DNA from: Corynebacterium pollutisoli
GTDB taxonomy: Bacteria; Actinomycetota; Actinomycetes; Mycobacteriales; Mycobacteriaceae
Reading direction: 5' to 3'
NCBI RefSeq assembly: GCF_900177745.1
Contig: NZ_FXAR01000008.1
Coordinates: forward strand, 62,001 to 126,000
Length of the DNA stretch: 64,000 bases
Shown here: positions 17,095 through 25,858 of the stretch, one piece after another
Layout of the letters: the number at the start of each line of letters is the position of its first letter
How positions within the stretch are numbered: the stretch's first letter is position 1
Notes under the pieces: model-generated
The model's input: the letters and a program-made list of their open reading frames with translations, nothing else
The model's database searches: none
Told to the model about the DNA's origin: nothing
Position numbers and translations under genes: made by a program

Positions 17095-18105
17095 CGACGC
17101 CAGGTCGTCGGGTCCCCGGCGGCCGCAGCCGGGTCCAGGCCCCACGCCTGCGCGATGAGCTCGAGGGTGCGGTTGTTGGTCTTGGTCGTCGGGCCCTTGA
17201 CGAGCAGCATGAGCTCATCGGCCCGGGCGCGCTCCGCGAAGGACTGCAGGTAATCGGCCGTCTGCTCGCCGGTACCGACGGCGTAGTAGTCGAGCATGGA
17301 CGCGTAGTGAGGCCATGAGCTGAGAGATCTCATTCTCGTCTGCTACGCGGCCGTTGAAGTGCATGGTTGTCACGTGCTGGTGGACCATCTGCCGGTGGAT
17401 ACTGGTCGCCTCCTCCTCGGTGTCCGCGGCGGTGGCGTTGAGGGCGGCGATGACGTACGGCTCGTCCATGAGCGCCGAGGGTTCGAAGGTCTCCCGGTAC
17501 AGCGTGACGGCCTGTTCGAGCATGGGCGGGAACAGGTGGGAGGCGAACGAGTAGGGCAGGCCGAGTGTGGCGGCGAGCTGCGCGCCGTAGAGGGAGGAGC
17601 CGAGGACGTAGAGCGGCACGTTGGTGCCGCGCCCGGGGATCGCCTGCACGCCCGGGGCGGGGGAGTCGCCGCGCAGGTAGCGGGAGAGTTCGACGATGTC
17701 GGCGGGGAAGTTCTCGGCGGCGTTGACGGGGCGGCGGAGGGCGCGGGCCAGGGTGGTGCGGTCGGTGCCGGGGGCGCGGCCGAGGCCGAGGTCTATGCGG
17801 CCGGGGTACATCTCCTCCAGGGTGCCGAACTGCTCCGCCACGACGTACGGCGAGTGGTTGGGGAGCATGACGCCGCCGGCGCCGAGGCGGATGGTCGAGG
17901 TGTGGGCGGCGACGTGTCCGATGACCAGGGCCGGGACGGCCGAGGCGATGGACGCGGTGTTGTGGTGCTCGGAGTACCAGACACGCGATTATCCGAGTTC
18001 CTCGGCCTTGCGGGCGAGGTCGACGGAGCGTCGGAGAGCATCCGCGGGGGTTTCACCGTCGAAGAAGGCGGAGAAGTCGACGATGGACAGAGGGACGCGG
18101 GTCAC
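17091..18105 (-). pseudogene. Broken luciferase-like (LLM) flavin-dependent monooxygenase
   Basis: The intact gene would start at GTG 18105 (AGGAG seven bases upstream) with MTRVPLSIVDFSAFF and encode an LLM-class oxidoreductase ([34 protein letters not shown]). Two lesions are visible. A TAA in place of the residue after AEELG (near 17990) ends the frame after about 38 codons. Near 17310-17330 the frame shifts between QLMAS and [19 protein letters not shown]. The C-terminal part is in the second frame to 17091. Two independent lesions argue for real decay rather than sequencing error. It sits just downstream of, and on the same strand as, the isochorismatase-like gene. Confidence 0.85.
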
Positions 18106-18113
18106 GGGCACTC

Positions 18114-18722
18114 CTAGTTACGGGCGGATTCGATGAGGTTGCTGCCGGTCAGCGGCCGGTTGTCCGCCACGGCGGCCTGCCAGGCGGCGGTGGTGTCCAC
18201 GGCGGCGAAATTGGAGTTGAGCAGGACCATGAGGGTCTCGTGGACCTGCTGCGCAGGCGCGGAACCGGCGGAGTTGGACAGGTTGATCGCGCCGGTGGCG
18301 TCGGAAAGCACCTCCACCGTGAGGCCGCGCGGCTCAGCGTCGGCCGCGGTGCCGATGATGCAGTTGTTGGTCATGTAACCGACGAGCGTGAGGGTGTCGA
18401 CGTCATTCTCGCGCACCCACTCGTCCAGATCGGTGCCGGCGAAGATGCTGGCCCAGGACTTGGTGGCGGGCTTCCAGGCGTCCGTGGCGCGGGCGGCGAT
18501 GTCCGGGTGCAGCTCCTGCCCCGGAGACCCGGCGCCGAAGACCGGGAAGTCCGCCGGGTACTCGTGCCGGATGACGGCGACCGGCATCCCGGCCTGCTCG
18601 GCGGCGTCGATGACGCTGAGGATGTTCGCCAGGGACTCCTCCACCGGCGGGTACTGGATGGCCAGCGGGCCGGAGAAATACTCCTGCTGGACGTCGACGA
18701 GGATGAGGGCACGACGGGTCAT
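18114..18722 (-). CDS. Isochorismatase-like cysteine hydrolase
   Basis: A 202-residue hydrolase of the isochorismatase/nicotinamidase fold. The catalytic Asp is in ILVDVQQEYF, a Lys lies in KPATKSWASIF, and the nucleophilic Cys is in VGYMTNNCIIGTA, preceded by the cis-peptide region. Such enzymes hydrolyse amides or related C-N bonds; the substrate cannot be read from sequence. ATG 18722 has AAGGAG upstream. It is divergent from an AraC/DJ-1 regulator gene (99 bases between starts), an arrangement common for regulator and target, and shares its strand with the broken monooxygenase gene, suggesting a former two-gene operon. Confidence 0.85.
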   Translation of the reverse strand: MTRRALILVDVQQEYFSGPLAIQYPPVEESLANILSVIDAAEQAGMPVAVIRHEYPADFPVFGAGSPGQELHPDIAARATDAWKPATKSWASIFAGTDLDEWVRENDVDTLTLVGYMTNNCIIGTAADAEPRGLTVEVLSDATGAINLSNSAGSAPAQQVHETLMVLLNSNFAAVDTTAAWQAAVADNRPLTGSNLIESARN

Positions 18723-18821
18723 GGTGTTCTCCTTGCGTGGGAATGGTCAGTCCATGGTGGCCCGCGGGAGTCCGGTAGCGTGAGTGGCGCAAGGGAACAC
18801 TGTCGATGGAATCGGGCCAAC

Positions 18822-19766
18822 ATGAAGATCGCCGTCCTCGCCTTCGCGGGCATCACCGCCTTCCACGTCGCGGTCCCCCTGGAGGTGTTCGGGGAGGTCT
18901 CCCGCCTCGGACTGGCCGACAACTGGTCCGTCCAGGTGTGGTCCGAGGACGGGCAGCCCGTGCGCACCGCCGAGGGTCTGCTACTGGGTGACCTGGCCGG
19001 CCCGGAGGCCGCCGAAAGCGCCGACCTGCTGGTGCTCCCCGCCTGGTACGCCGATTTGCGGGACCCCTCCGAGCGGGTGAAGAACCTGGTCCGCCGCGCG
19101 CAGCACCGCGGTGCCCCCGTCGCCGGGCTCTGCCTGGGAGCCTTCCCGGTGGCGGCCTCCGGGGTTCTCGACGGCCGGACGGCGGTGACCCACTGGGCCG
19201 CGGCCGACGACTTCGCCGGCCGCTTCCACGACATCAACCTGGACGCGGACGCGCTCTACATCGATCACGAGGACGTGCTCACCTCCGCGGGCACCGCCTC
19301 CGCCCTCGACGCCTGCCTCCACATCGTCCGCACCCGCCTCGGCACGGCCGCCGCCGCCCGCGTGGCCCGCCACCTGGTCATCGCCCCGCACCGCGAAGGC
19401 GGACAAGCCCAGTACATCGAGCGACCGCTCCCGGCACACCAGGGTCAGGGACCGGTCAGTGAGGTCATCGACTGGGCCCTGGCCAACCTGGATGAGTCGC
19501 TGACCGTCGAAAAGCTGGCCGCACGCGCCCACATGAGCCGGCGCAACTTCACCCGCCGTTTCCGCGAGATCACCGGCACCAGCCCGGCGCGCTGGGTCAC
19601 CGACCGCCGCCTGGACGAAGCCCGCTCCCTGCTGGAGACCACCCCGTGGACGGTCGAGCGGATCGCCCGGGTCTGCGGCTTCAGCAGCCCCGTCACCTTC
19701 CGCCAGAGCTTCGCGGCACGCTACGGCACCACGCCGACGTCGTACCGCAAGCGGTTCACGGAGTGA
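18822..19766 (+). CDS. GATase1-like/AraC-family transcriptional regulator (FtrA type)
   Basis: A 314-residue regulator with an N-terminal DJ-1/PfpI-like ligand domain (1-190; AGLCLGAFPVAASGVLDG, LTSAGTASALDACLHIV) and a C-terminal AraC double HTH (about 210-314; LTVEKLAARAHMSRRNFTRRF and WTVERIARVCGFSSPVTFRQ). ATG 18822 lies 99 bases from the divergent isochorismatase-like gene, which it probably controls. The Cys of AGLCLG may not be catalytic in this family. Confidence 0.88.
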   Translation: MKIAVLAFAGITAFHVAVPLEVFGEVSRLGLADNWSVQVWSEDGQPVRTAEGLLLGDLAGPEAAESADLLVLPAWYADLRDPSERVKNLVRRAQHRGAPVAGLCLGAFPVAASGVLDGRTAVTHWAAADDFAGRFHDINLDADALYIDHEDVLTSAGTASALDACLHIVRTRLGTAAAARVARHLVIAPHREGGQAQYIERPLPAHQGQGPVSEVIDWALANLDESLTVEKLAARAHMSRRNFTRRFREITGTSPARWVTDRRLDEARSLLETTPWTVERIARVCGFSSPVTFRQSFAARYGTTPTSYRKRFTE

Positions 19767-19778
19767 GCGACCTCAGGA

Positions 19779-20396
19779 TCAGCGGAACTCGAACTGCAGC
19801 TGCACGTCCTCGTCGATGGCGTGGATGATGCCGGTGTAGAAGTTGCGGGCCTGGCCCTCGAGGAGATCGCGGTTGGCGTCGATGTGCTCCTGACGCTTCT
19901 CGTCATTGAGGATCTCGGTGACGGCCTCGGCGGAGTCGATCTCCTCCGTGATGAAGCTGAGGGCCCTGCCGTCCCGGTGCACCGTCTTGAACTCCGGGTC
20001 CTTGAAGCCGATGGACTTGAACGGCGGGACGGTCACCCGGTACGAGTCGGTGTCAGTCTGCCGGATCGCGACATCACCGCCGTCGATGCCCAACTGGGCG
20101 GTGAAGGTGTACTGGAGGATGTTGGTGCGCCGGGACCCCGGCAGCTCCCACTTGAAGATCTTCGCCTCCCGTTCCACCGTGTGCAAGCCCTGCGTCGCAG
20201 TGCTGAGGAGGACGATCTCCTCCTCCCGCTCCACCGCGGTGATGATCTCTGAGGTACGCGACGTGGTCTCCTCCTTGATCGGCTCCCCTGATGCGCTCCC
20301 CCACGCATAGGCGGCGACGACGGCGACCGCCATCACGATCAGCACGCTGATGATTCCCAGGACCAACCGCGCAGCGCGCATCCTCATCCACCTCAT
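19779..20396 (-). CDS. Membrane-anchored protein of unknown function (DUF4230-like)
   Basis: A 205-residue protein: a basic N-terminus, one membrane helix (residues about 8-32, ARLVLGIISVLIVMAVAVVAA), then an extracytoplasmic domain rich in Glu/Asp and beta-strands (EREEEIVLLSTATQGLHTVE, QYTFTAQLGIDGGDVAI). The layout resembles DUF4230 proteins, but I am not certain. Three ATGs occur within five codons at the start (20396 used). It ends 12 bases after the convergent regulator gene. Function unknown. Confidence 0.6.
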   Translation of the reverse strand: MRWMRMRAARLVLGIISVLIVMAVAVVAAYAWGSASGEPIKEETTSRTSEIITAVEREEEIVLLSTATQGLHTVEREAKIFKWELPGSRRTNILQYTFTAQLGIDGGDVAIRQTDTDSYRVTVPPFKSIGFKDPEFKTVHRDGRALSFITEEIDSAEAVTEILNDEKRQEHIDANRDLLEGQARNFYTGIIHAIDEDVQLQFEFR

Positions 20397-20457
20397 CGGT
20401 TACCGGTATACAGATCAGAAGGGATGCTACCGGACCGGCTCATCGGGAACGGCGGAT

Positions 20458-20628
20458 TCAGCCGCGCCGGGATTTCCGGGCATGCCGCACCGCAAAGAAC
20501 ACTGCCGCCACGATGAGGATGAGACCGATGCCGCCGAGTCCCGGGGAGTCGTCCAGCTCGCCGAGATACAGCAGGACAGCACCGAAGGCCACGGCCGCGA
20601 CCGCGGGCACATAGGGAAGGTACTTCAC
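20458..20628 (-). CDS. Small membrane protein, unknown
   Basis: A 56-residue protein from GTG 20628 (MKYLPYVPAVAAVAF...) with two predicted membrane helices (about 5-22 and 32-50) joined by the acidic loop GELDDSPG, ending in basic RHARKSRRG. The ribosome site is weak (GGAG far upstream), and TACGCT ten bases upstream could make it leaderless. Not recognised; the hydrophobic pattern and C-terminal positive charge support a real product. Confidence 0.5.
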   Translation of the reverse strand: MKYLPYVPAVAAVAFGAVLLYLGELDDSPGLGGIGLILIVAAVFFAVRHARKSRRG

Positions 20629-20689
20629 GAGGTTGAGCGTACTCCCGGATACGGTGGCACGCGGCCGCCGGCGCAGGGAGGATGGGCTC

Positions 20690-21373
20690 ATGACACGAAT
20701 CCTCCATGTGGTCACCAACGTCGCCCATTTCGACGACCCCTCCGACACGACCGGCCTGTGGCTCTCCGAGCTGACCCACGCGTGGGAGGTCTTCGCGGAG
20801 CACGGCTTCGATCAGACCATCATCAGCCCGGCCGGTGGCTACGTCCCCCTCGACAAGCGTTCCCTGAAGTTCCCCGCCAAGGAGAAGACCGCCTCGGATT
20901 GGCTCACCGATCCGTCGAAGATGGCGCAGCTCGGCACCACCACCGCCGCCGCCGAGGTCGACGCCGCCGACTTCGACGCCATCTGGTTCGCCGGCGGGCA
21001 CGGCGCGATGTACGACTTCCCCGACAACGAGGACCTCCAGCGGCTCACCCGGGAGATCGTCGAGGCCGGCGGCGTCGTCGCCGCGGTGTGCCACGGTTAC
21101 TGCGGGTTGCTCAACACGCGGTTGTCGGACGGTTCCCTGCTTATCGACGCCCGCCCCCTCACCGGTTTCTCCTGGGCAGAGGAGAAACTGGCGCTCGTCG
21201 ATAAGCTTGTCCCCTACAACGTCGAGGAGGTGGCGAAGCAGCGCGGCGCCGACTACCGCAAGGCCACCCTGCCGTTCGCCTCGTACACCGTGACCGACGG
21301 CAACCTCATCACCGGGCAGAACCCGGCGTCGGCGAAGGCGACCGCCGAACTGGTGGCGGACGCTCTCGCATGA
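20690..21373 (+). CDS. DJ-1/PfpI-family type 1 glutamine amidotransferase-like protein
   Basis: A 227-residue Hsp31-like protein. The nucleophile elbow is AAVCHGYCG (Cys in CHG), with Glu/His partners suggested by FAGGHGAMYDFPDN. Related proteins act as glyoxalase III, deglycase-like or chaperone enzymes against reactive aldehydes. ATG 20690 has AGGGAGG upstream. The stop overlaps the next gene's start as ATGA, so it is coupled to the DnaB-N protein gene. Confidence 0.85.
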   Translation: MTRILHVVTNVAHFDDPSDTTGLWLSELTHAWEVFAEHGFDQTIISPAGGYVPLDKRSLKFPAKEKTASDWLTDPSKMAQLGTTTAAAEVDAADFDAIWFAGGHGAMYDFPDNEDLQRLTREIVEAGGVVAAVCHGYCGLLNTRLSDGSLLIDARPLTGFSWAEEKLALVDKLVPYNVEEVAKQRGADYRKATLPFASYTVTDGNLITGQNPASAKATAELVADALA

Positions 21374-21888
21374 TCGACGAGGATGAGGACCTCCTCGGGG
21401 TGGACCCACCCCAGCTCGACCCGGAGGCGCTCCTGCTGTGCGGCCTCATGTGGGCCGGCAAGGAGCACCCGCCCAGCGACGAGGTGTGCCGCATCCTGGA
21501 GCCCGGCGACTTCGACGACCCGCACCACGGCCGGCTCTTCGGGTTCCTCGCTTCTCGACGCCGCGCCCACCAGCCCGTCGACCCCGCCAGCCTCGGCTCG
21601 GCACTGTCGGAGATGGGTGACTCCGCTCCCCTGCCCCGGCACACCGCCCGCCGCCTGCTGCTCGAGCTGACCACCCTGCACGTCGTGCCCGAACTGGTCA
21701 CCGACTACGCCGACCAAGTGCTCGGCATGTCCTACCGGCGGCAGTACCAGGCCATGGCGGCGGCGTTGGTTCACGCCAGCGAGCACCTGCCTGAGTGGGA
21801 GCTGTTCCCCGTCATGGTCGAGCACGGCCGGGCGCAGCGGGCGGCGTGGAAGCGGCGGCAGGCGTTCCGTACAAGAGAATCGGAGTAA
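21370..21888 (+). CDS. DnaB-like helicase N-terminal domain protein
   Basis: A 172-residue protein made almost only of the helical N-terminal domain of replicative helicase DnaB (EALLLCGLMWAG, VCRILEPGDFDDPHHGRLFGFL), with no ATPase domain. It may bind primase or another DnaB-N partner, or regulate replication; this is inference. It overlaps the upstream DJ-1 gene by four bases and lies 13 bases before a DUF3592 gene. Arg/Trp-rich C-terminus (RAQRAAWKRRQAFRTR) could bind nucleic acid. Confidence 0.75.
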   Translation: MIDEDEDLLGVDPPQLDPEALLLCGLMWAGKEHPPSDEVCRILEPGDFDDPHHGRLFGFLASRRRAHQPVDPASLGSALSEMGDSAPLPRHTARRLLLELTTLHVVPELVTDYADQVLGMSYRRQYQAMAAALVHASEHLPEWELFPVMVEHGRAQRAAWKRRQAFRTRESE

Positions 21889-21901
21889 CCCCGTTTCCCC
21901 C

Positions 21902-22339
21902 ATGTTCTCCTTCATCTTCCTGGCCGTGTCCGTCCTGATGATCATGGTCGGCCTGTATCTCCTGTACGGCGCGGTGAAGCAACGGGCGATCCTGCGTGAC
22001 CTTTCCCAACGCGGTGAACGCGTCCGCGGCACGGTGGTGTCTTCGCGGATCCACACGCGGGAGAGCAGCAACGGCAACGACGTCCGCACACTGATCGAGA
22101 CCATCGAGTTCCGCACCCTCACCGGGCACCTGGTCCGGGCCCGTCCCCGCTCCAACGACGTCGGTCTCACCGACCGCACCGGTCAGAATGTGCAGGTCAT
22201 CTACTCGAAGCAGAACCCCGAACTGTTCGCCGCGCCGCAGGACGGGAAAGAACCATCGCGACGCCCGGTCATCATCAACGCGGTGGCCGGAGTCTTCTTC
22301 GTCTGTATCGGTGCGGCACTGCTCACCGCCGGCCTATAA
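21902..22339 (+). CDS. DUF3592-like membrane protein
   Basis: A 145-residue protein with a helix at each end (residues 3-25 and 122-143) flanking a soluble beta-rich domain (VRGTVVSSRIHTRESSN, IEFRTLTGHLVRARPR, VQVIYSKQNPELF), the layout of DUF3592 proteins. Function unknown. It follows the DnaB-N gene by 13 bases and precedes a lipoprotein gene by 10, so the four genes probably form one transcription unit. Confidence 0.72.
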   Translation: MFSFIFLAVSVLMIMVGLYLLYGAVKQRAILRDLSQRGERVRGTVVSSRIHTRESSNGNDVRTLIETIEFRTLTGHLVRARPRSNDVGLTDRTGQNVQVIYSKQNPELFAAPQDGKEPSRRPVIINAVAGVFFVCIGAALLTAGL

Positions 22340-22349
22340 CGTCGATCCC

Positions 22350-22832
22350 ATGAACCGTCGTCTTCTCGTCCCTGTCCTGTTCGCTGTGGCCTCAGCCGCT
22401 CTGGTGGCCTGCGCCGCTCTGGTGGCCTGCGCCGAGGACTCTGCGCCGCCGACTCCGGCCACCACGGATCAGACGGTGTCCGAGACTGTCGAGTCCGCAG
22501 CTGCGGACTCCGCGGACTCCGCGGACTTCCCCGACGTCCTCGAGGCCCGCGTCACCCCGGCCGGGGACGAGTTCCGTGTCGTGGTGACGATGTCCTCGCC
22601 TTACGACACCCCTGAGCGCTTCGCCGACGGCTGGCGCGTGCTCACCCCGGACGGCGACGTCCTCGCCGAGCACACCCTGCACCACGATCACCAGCACGAG
22701 AAGCCCTTCACCCGCTCCCGCGGTCCGTTCACCATCCCGGACGACGTCGACGAGGTCGTCGTCGAGGGCCGGGACAGTGGGAACGGCTACGGCGGCGGCA
22801 CCGTGACGGCCCCGGTCCCCCGCTACCGCTGA
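22350..22832 (+). CDS. Lipoprotein with duplicated lipobox
   Basis: A 160-residue lipoprotein. The signal ends in a directly repeated AALVAC AALVAC, encoded by two identical 18-base units at 22395-22412 and 22413-22430, so either cysteine could be lipidated. A Thr/Ala/Asp linker follows, then a beta-sandwich-like domain (EFRVVVTMSSPYDTPERFADGWRV...) with His-rich HTLHHDHQHEKPF, which could bind metal. ATG 22350 follows TATAAC by nine bases. Function unknown. Confidence 0.7.
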   Translation: MNRRLLVPVLFAVASAALVACAALVACAEDSAPPTPATTDQTVSETVESAAADSADSADFPDVLEARVTPAGDEFRVVVTMSSPYDTPERFADGWRVLTPDGDVLAEHTLHHDHQHEKPFTRSRGPFTIPDDVDEVVVEGRDSGNGYGGGTVTAPVPRYR

Positions 22833-22885
22833 TCCCTGCAGTCCTGTGAGGTGCGCCACCAGGGTGGCGGGCAGGAGGAATCACC

Positions 22886-24475
22886 ATGACTGACGCGACC
22901 CGCCTGACGATCCTGCAGACCGCTGACCTGCACGGCCAACTGGAGACCCACGACGAGTTCTATCTGGAGGACGGCCACCCCGTCTACCGCCGAGCCGGGG
23001 GCGTGGCCCGGATGTAAACGCTCTTCGACCGGATCCGGGAGGAGAATCCGCACACGATCATCGTGGACAACGGTGACTGCTTCCAGGGCAGCGGGTGGAT
23101 GCAGCTCTCCCGCGGGCAGGCGGCGATCCCGGCGATGAACGCCCTCGGTTACGACGTCCTCATGCCAGGCAACTGGGAGGTCGTCTTCGGCAAGGACCGG
23201 CTGCTGGAGATCGCCGCCGAGTACACCGCCCCGATGGTGTGCACCAACATGCACCACGCCGACGACGCCGGTAATCCGATGGGCAACGACGTGGTCGGCC
23301 ACCATCTGTTCGACCCCTACCTCGTGCTGGACAAGGGCGGGGTGAAGGTCGGCGTGCTGGCCTACAACGATCCGGCGCTCACCCGTCGGCAGGCGCCGGC
23401 GTACAGCCGGGGCATCGCCCTGACGAAGCCCGCGCAGAGCCTGGCCCACTGGGTCCGCCTCCTGCGTGAGGAGGAGGGCTGCCAGGTGGTGCTCGTCATG
23501 GGTCATCTGGGGCTGGCCCCGCAGGTGGCACTCGCGAGCGAGGATTTCGCCGAGGGCGTCGACTACATCCTCGGCGGTGACACCCACGAACGCGTCCGCC
23601 AGCCGCTGCAGGGAAAACACGCCCGCGTCACCGAGCCGGGCGCCTTCGGTTCCTTCGTCGGCTGCCTCGACATCGAGGTCGACGGCTCCCAGGTCCTCGA
23701 GGTCGGCTACGAGCTTCTCGAGGTCAGCGGGGACCTCCCCGAGGACCCCCACGTGCGCGACCTGGTCGACACACTCCGCGCCGAACACCCCGAACTGGAG
23801 GAGACGATCGGCACCACGTCCACCGTGCTCCAGCGCTACTACGTCCTGGAGACACCGATAGACAACCTCGTCACCGACGCCCTGTTCGCCAAGGCGTCGA
23901 CCGCGCTGGCCGAACGCGGGGAGCACCTCGACATCGCCCTGTCCAACGGTTTCCGCTTCTGCCCTCCGCTGGTGCCGGTCGACGGGGCGGCGACAATAAG
24001 CAGGCAGTTCCTGTGGTCCATGCTGCCGGAGAACGCCCAGGTGAAGACGGGTGACGTGACCGGTGCGCAGCTGCGCACCTGGCTGGAGAAGGAACTCAAC
24101 AACGTCTTCTCCCCGCGTGCCGACGAGGTCTTCGGCGGCTGGGTGGTGCGCTTCTTCGGGATGCAGGTGCGATTCACGTCCGACGCCCCGATGGGCCGGC
24201 GCGTGCAGTCGGTGCAGATCGGCGGGCGGGAGCTGAATCCGGACGCCACCTACACCGTTGCCGCCTGCGAACGCGACGGCGACCCGGTGGACACGCTCTG
24301 CCGTCTGCAGGACTGTGATGACCCGAAGCTTCTCGAGTTCACCCTGTACGAGGCGGTCGAGGAGTTCCTCGCCCGCGGGCTGGTGAGCTACGGGCTGGAG
24401 GGATGCTGCGTGGCCGAGGACCTGCCGGAGGTGGTGCTCGGGCAGGGCAGCATCGAGGGGTGCGAGTTCCGCTGA
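22886..24475 (+). pseudogene. 5'-nucleotidase/metallophosphoesterase interrupted by an in-frame stop
   Basis: From ATG 22886 (AGGAGG upstream) the frame encodes a secreted-type 5'-nucleotidase core: QTADLHGQ, VDNGDCFQGS, PGNWEVVFG (GNWE, as in SoxB-like members, rather than GNHE), VMGHLG and GGDTHE, then the C-terminal substrate domain (SNGFRFCPP, GDVTGAQLRTWL). TAA at 23015-23017, after GGVARM, cuts it after 43 codons; CAA to TAA is the simplest explanation. The metal-binding ADLH motif lies before the stop, so a product from a later ATG (23063) would lack it. No signal peptide is visible. Otherwise the 530-codon frame is intact, so loss is recent or the stop is an error. Confidence 0.75.
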
Positions 24476-24516
24476 GCCCCCGGTGGTCGGCGCGGCTGGC
24501 GGGGCCGGTAGGTCAC

Positions 24517-24536
24517 AATGACGTCTCGGCGTCATT
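24517..24536 (+). terminator. Intrinsic terminator after the 5'-nucleotidase gene
   Basis: Arms AATGACG and CGTCATT with a six-base loop, followed by TTGTT. It sits 41 bases after the stop and ends rightward transcription. Confidence 0.55.
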
Positions 24537-24593
24537 TGTTACATCTGACGCCGCATTGGATTCTTAAAACCCCAGGTCACGGACATCCGCAAA

Positions 24594-24629
24594 AAATCCA
24601 CCTATCGGCAAAAGCCAACAGGTGGATTT
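24594..24629 (-). terminator. Minus-strand hairpin with U-tract and no obvious gene
   Basis: Perfect 10-base arms AAATCCACCT (24594-24603) and AGGTGGATTT (24620-24629). Inside the 16-base loop GGC-AAAA-GCC can pair again. Read on the minus strand the stem is followed by six Ts, a good terminator, yet no minus-strand gene lies to the right before metY. The stretch 24537-24695 has no gene. Confidence 0.5.
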
Positions 24630-24695
24630 CCCGACATGACGTGTCAGCATCCCAGCCGACGCCCCCGCAGGCCGTCCTGTGCTTGACTGGGGACT

Positions 24696-25736
24696 ATGAC
24701 CCCGCTCACACGTTACCGATCCACCGGCGCCGACCTACCTTTCGGACAGCCCACCCGCGCGCACCGCGGCGTCGCCATGGAGGGCTACTTCTGGCGGCTG
24801 ACCGATCCCGAGACCGGCCGCGTCGTCATCGCCCTGTGCGGGGCGAACCGGGGGCCGCGCGGCCCGTGGGCGACGATCGGGCTGGCCGGGTCGAACGGCG
24901 TCGTGCGCACCGCCGCCCGGGACGGGTCGTGGACGGATCCGCATCGCCTCGGGGTCCGCGGCGGGGCGAGAAACTCCCCCGCCTTCAGCGGTGACGAGGA
25001 GCATCTGCGCGTCGATCTCGGCCCCGACGCCCGCCTGGACCTGACCTTCGACGACCTCACGCCGTGGCCGCACCGCGCTTTCGGCGGGTCGAGCATCTTC
25101 CAGGTGATCCCCGGCCTCAACCAGTACTGGCACCCGTGGCTGCTCGGCGGGTGCGCCAGCGGAACGACGATCCTCGGCGACGAGACCTGGGAGTTCACCG
25201 ACGCCCAGGTTTACGGCGAGAAGAACTGGGGCCGCGAGGGGTTCCCGGAGTCGTGGTGGTGGGGTCAGGCGCAGGGCTTCGTCGAGCCGGAGGCGTGCGT
25301 CGCGTTCGCCGGCGGCCTGGTCACGGCGGGGCCGATGAGGGTGGAGGTGACGGGGCTCGCGGTCAAGCTGCCTGATTCCCGGGTCCTGCGCCTCGGCAAC
25401 CCGGTCGTCAGCCCTGTCCAAACGACCACCACCGACGAAACCTGGCGCCTGTCGGGTCGCGGTTACGGATGGCGGGTGGAGATCACCGCGTCGGCCCCGC
25501 TTGCCGACGCCTTCGTCCTACCCGTCCCCCTGCCCAGCGAGCACCGCAACGTCCCCGGCGATCTCGAGCACCTCACCGGCGACCTGGAGATCACGGTGTC
25601 CAGTTTCGGCCGTCACGTGTGGAGCGGGCGCACCTCCCTGGCAGCCCTGGAGCACGGCGGGCTGGACCGGGCGGCCGCGGAGCTGCGACATCGCGGGTTG
25701 GACCCCACGCTTACCGACGCCCCTCCGATGACCTGA
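24696..25736 (+). CDS. Tocopherol-cyclase-like protein
   Basis: A 346-residue protein with the family's signatures: AMEGYFWRLTD near the start, FQVIPGLNQYWHPWLLGG in the middle, and the aromatic cluster YGEKNWGREGFPESWWWGQAQGF. Plant members close the chromanol ring of tocopherols. Bacterial homologues outside cyanobacteria are of unknown function and probably act on lipids or isoprenoid quinones. Length is normal. The start at 24696 lacks a clear ribosome site (GGGGACT immediately before it). Confidence 0.72.
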   Translation: MTPLTRYRSTGADLPFGQPTRAHRGVAMEGYFWRLTDPETGRVVIALCGANRGPRGPWATIGLAGSNGVVRTAARDGSWTDPHRLGVRGGARNSPAFSGDEEHLRVDLGPDARLDLTFDDLTPWPHRAFGGSSIFQVIPGLNQYWHPWLLGGCASGTTILGDETWEFTDAQVYGEKNWGREGFPESWWWGQAQGFVEPEACVAFAGGLVTAGPMRVEVTGLAVKLPDSRVLRLGNPVVSPVQTTTTDETWRLSGRGYGWRVEITASAPLADAFVLPVPLPSEHRNVPGDLEHLTGDLEITVSSFGRHVWSGRTSLAALEHGGLDRAAAELRHRGLDPTLTDAPPMT

Positions 25737-25783
25737 CCGTCGCCACCGGGCAGGCCGGCACCGGGGACTGCAGGGCCGCGGAC

Positions 25784-25812
25784 TTGACCGCAAATACCCC
25801 CCGGGGTATCTT
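25784..25812 (+). promoter_or_regulatory. Promoter with CsoR/CstR-like operator upstream of the VKOR gene
   Basis: TTGACC (25784-25789), 17-base spacer and TATCTT (25807-25812). The spacer and -10 are covered by ATACCCC-CC-GGGGTAT (25794-25809), the GC-tract palindrome bound by CsoR-family repressors (copper CsoR or persulfide-sensing CstR). Repression by blocking polymerase is expected. No csoR-type gene is in the window. Confidence 0.6.
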
Positions 25813-25858
25813 CGAGTCCGTTCCCGTTCCCGCTCCCGTTAAGGAAAATGATTCGCAC

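Noticed and set aside
23015..23017. Programmed readthrough or recoding of TAA in the 5'-nucleotidase
   Set aside because: TAA is not a usual recoding stop and no stimulatory structure was evident; nonsense mutation is simpler.
22823..24535. Minus-strand frame of 570 codons opposite the 5'-nucleotidase
   Set aside because: Antisense shadow; the plus strand shows clear nucleotidase motifs despite the stop.
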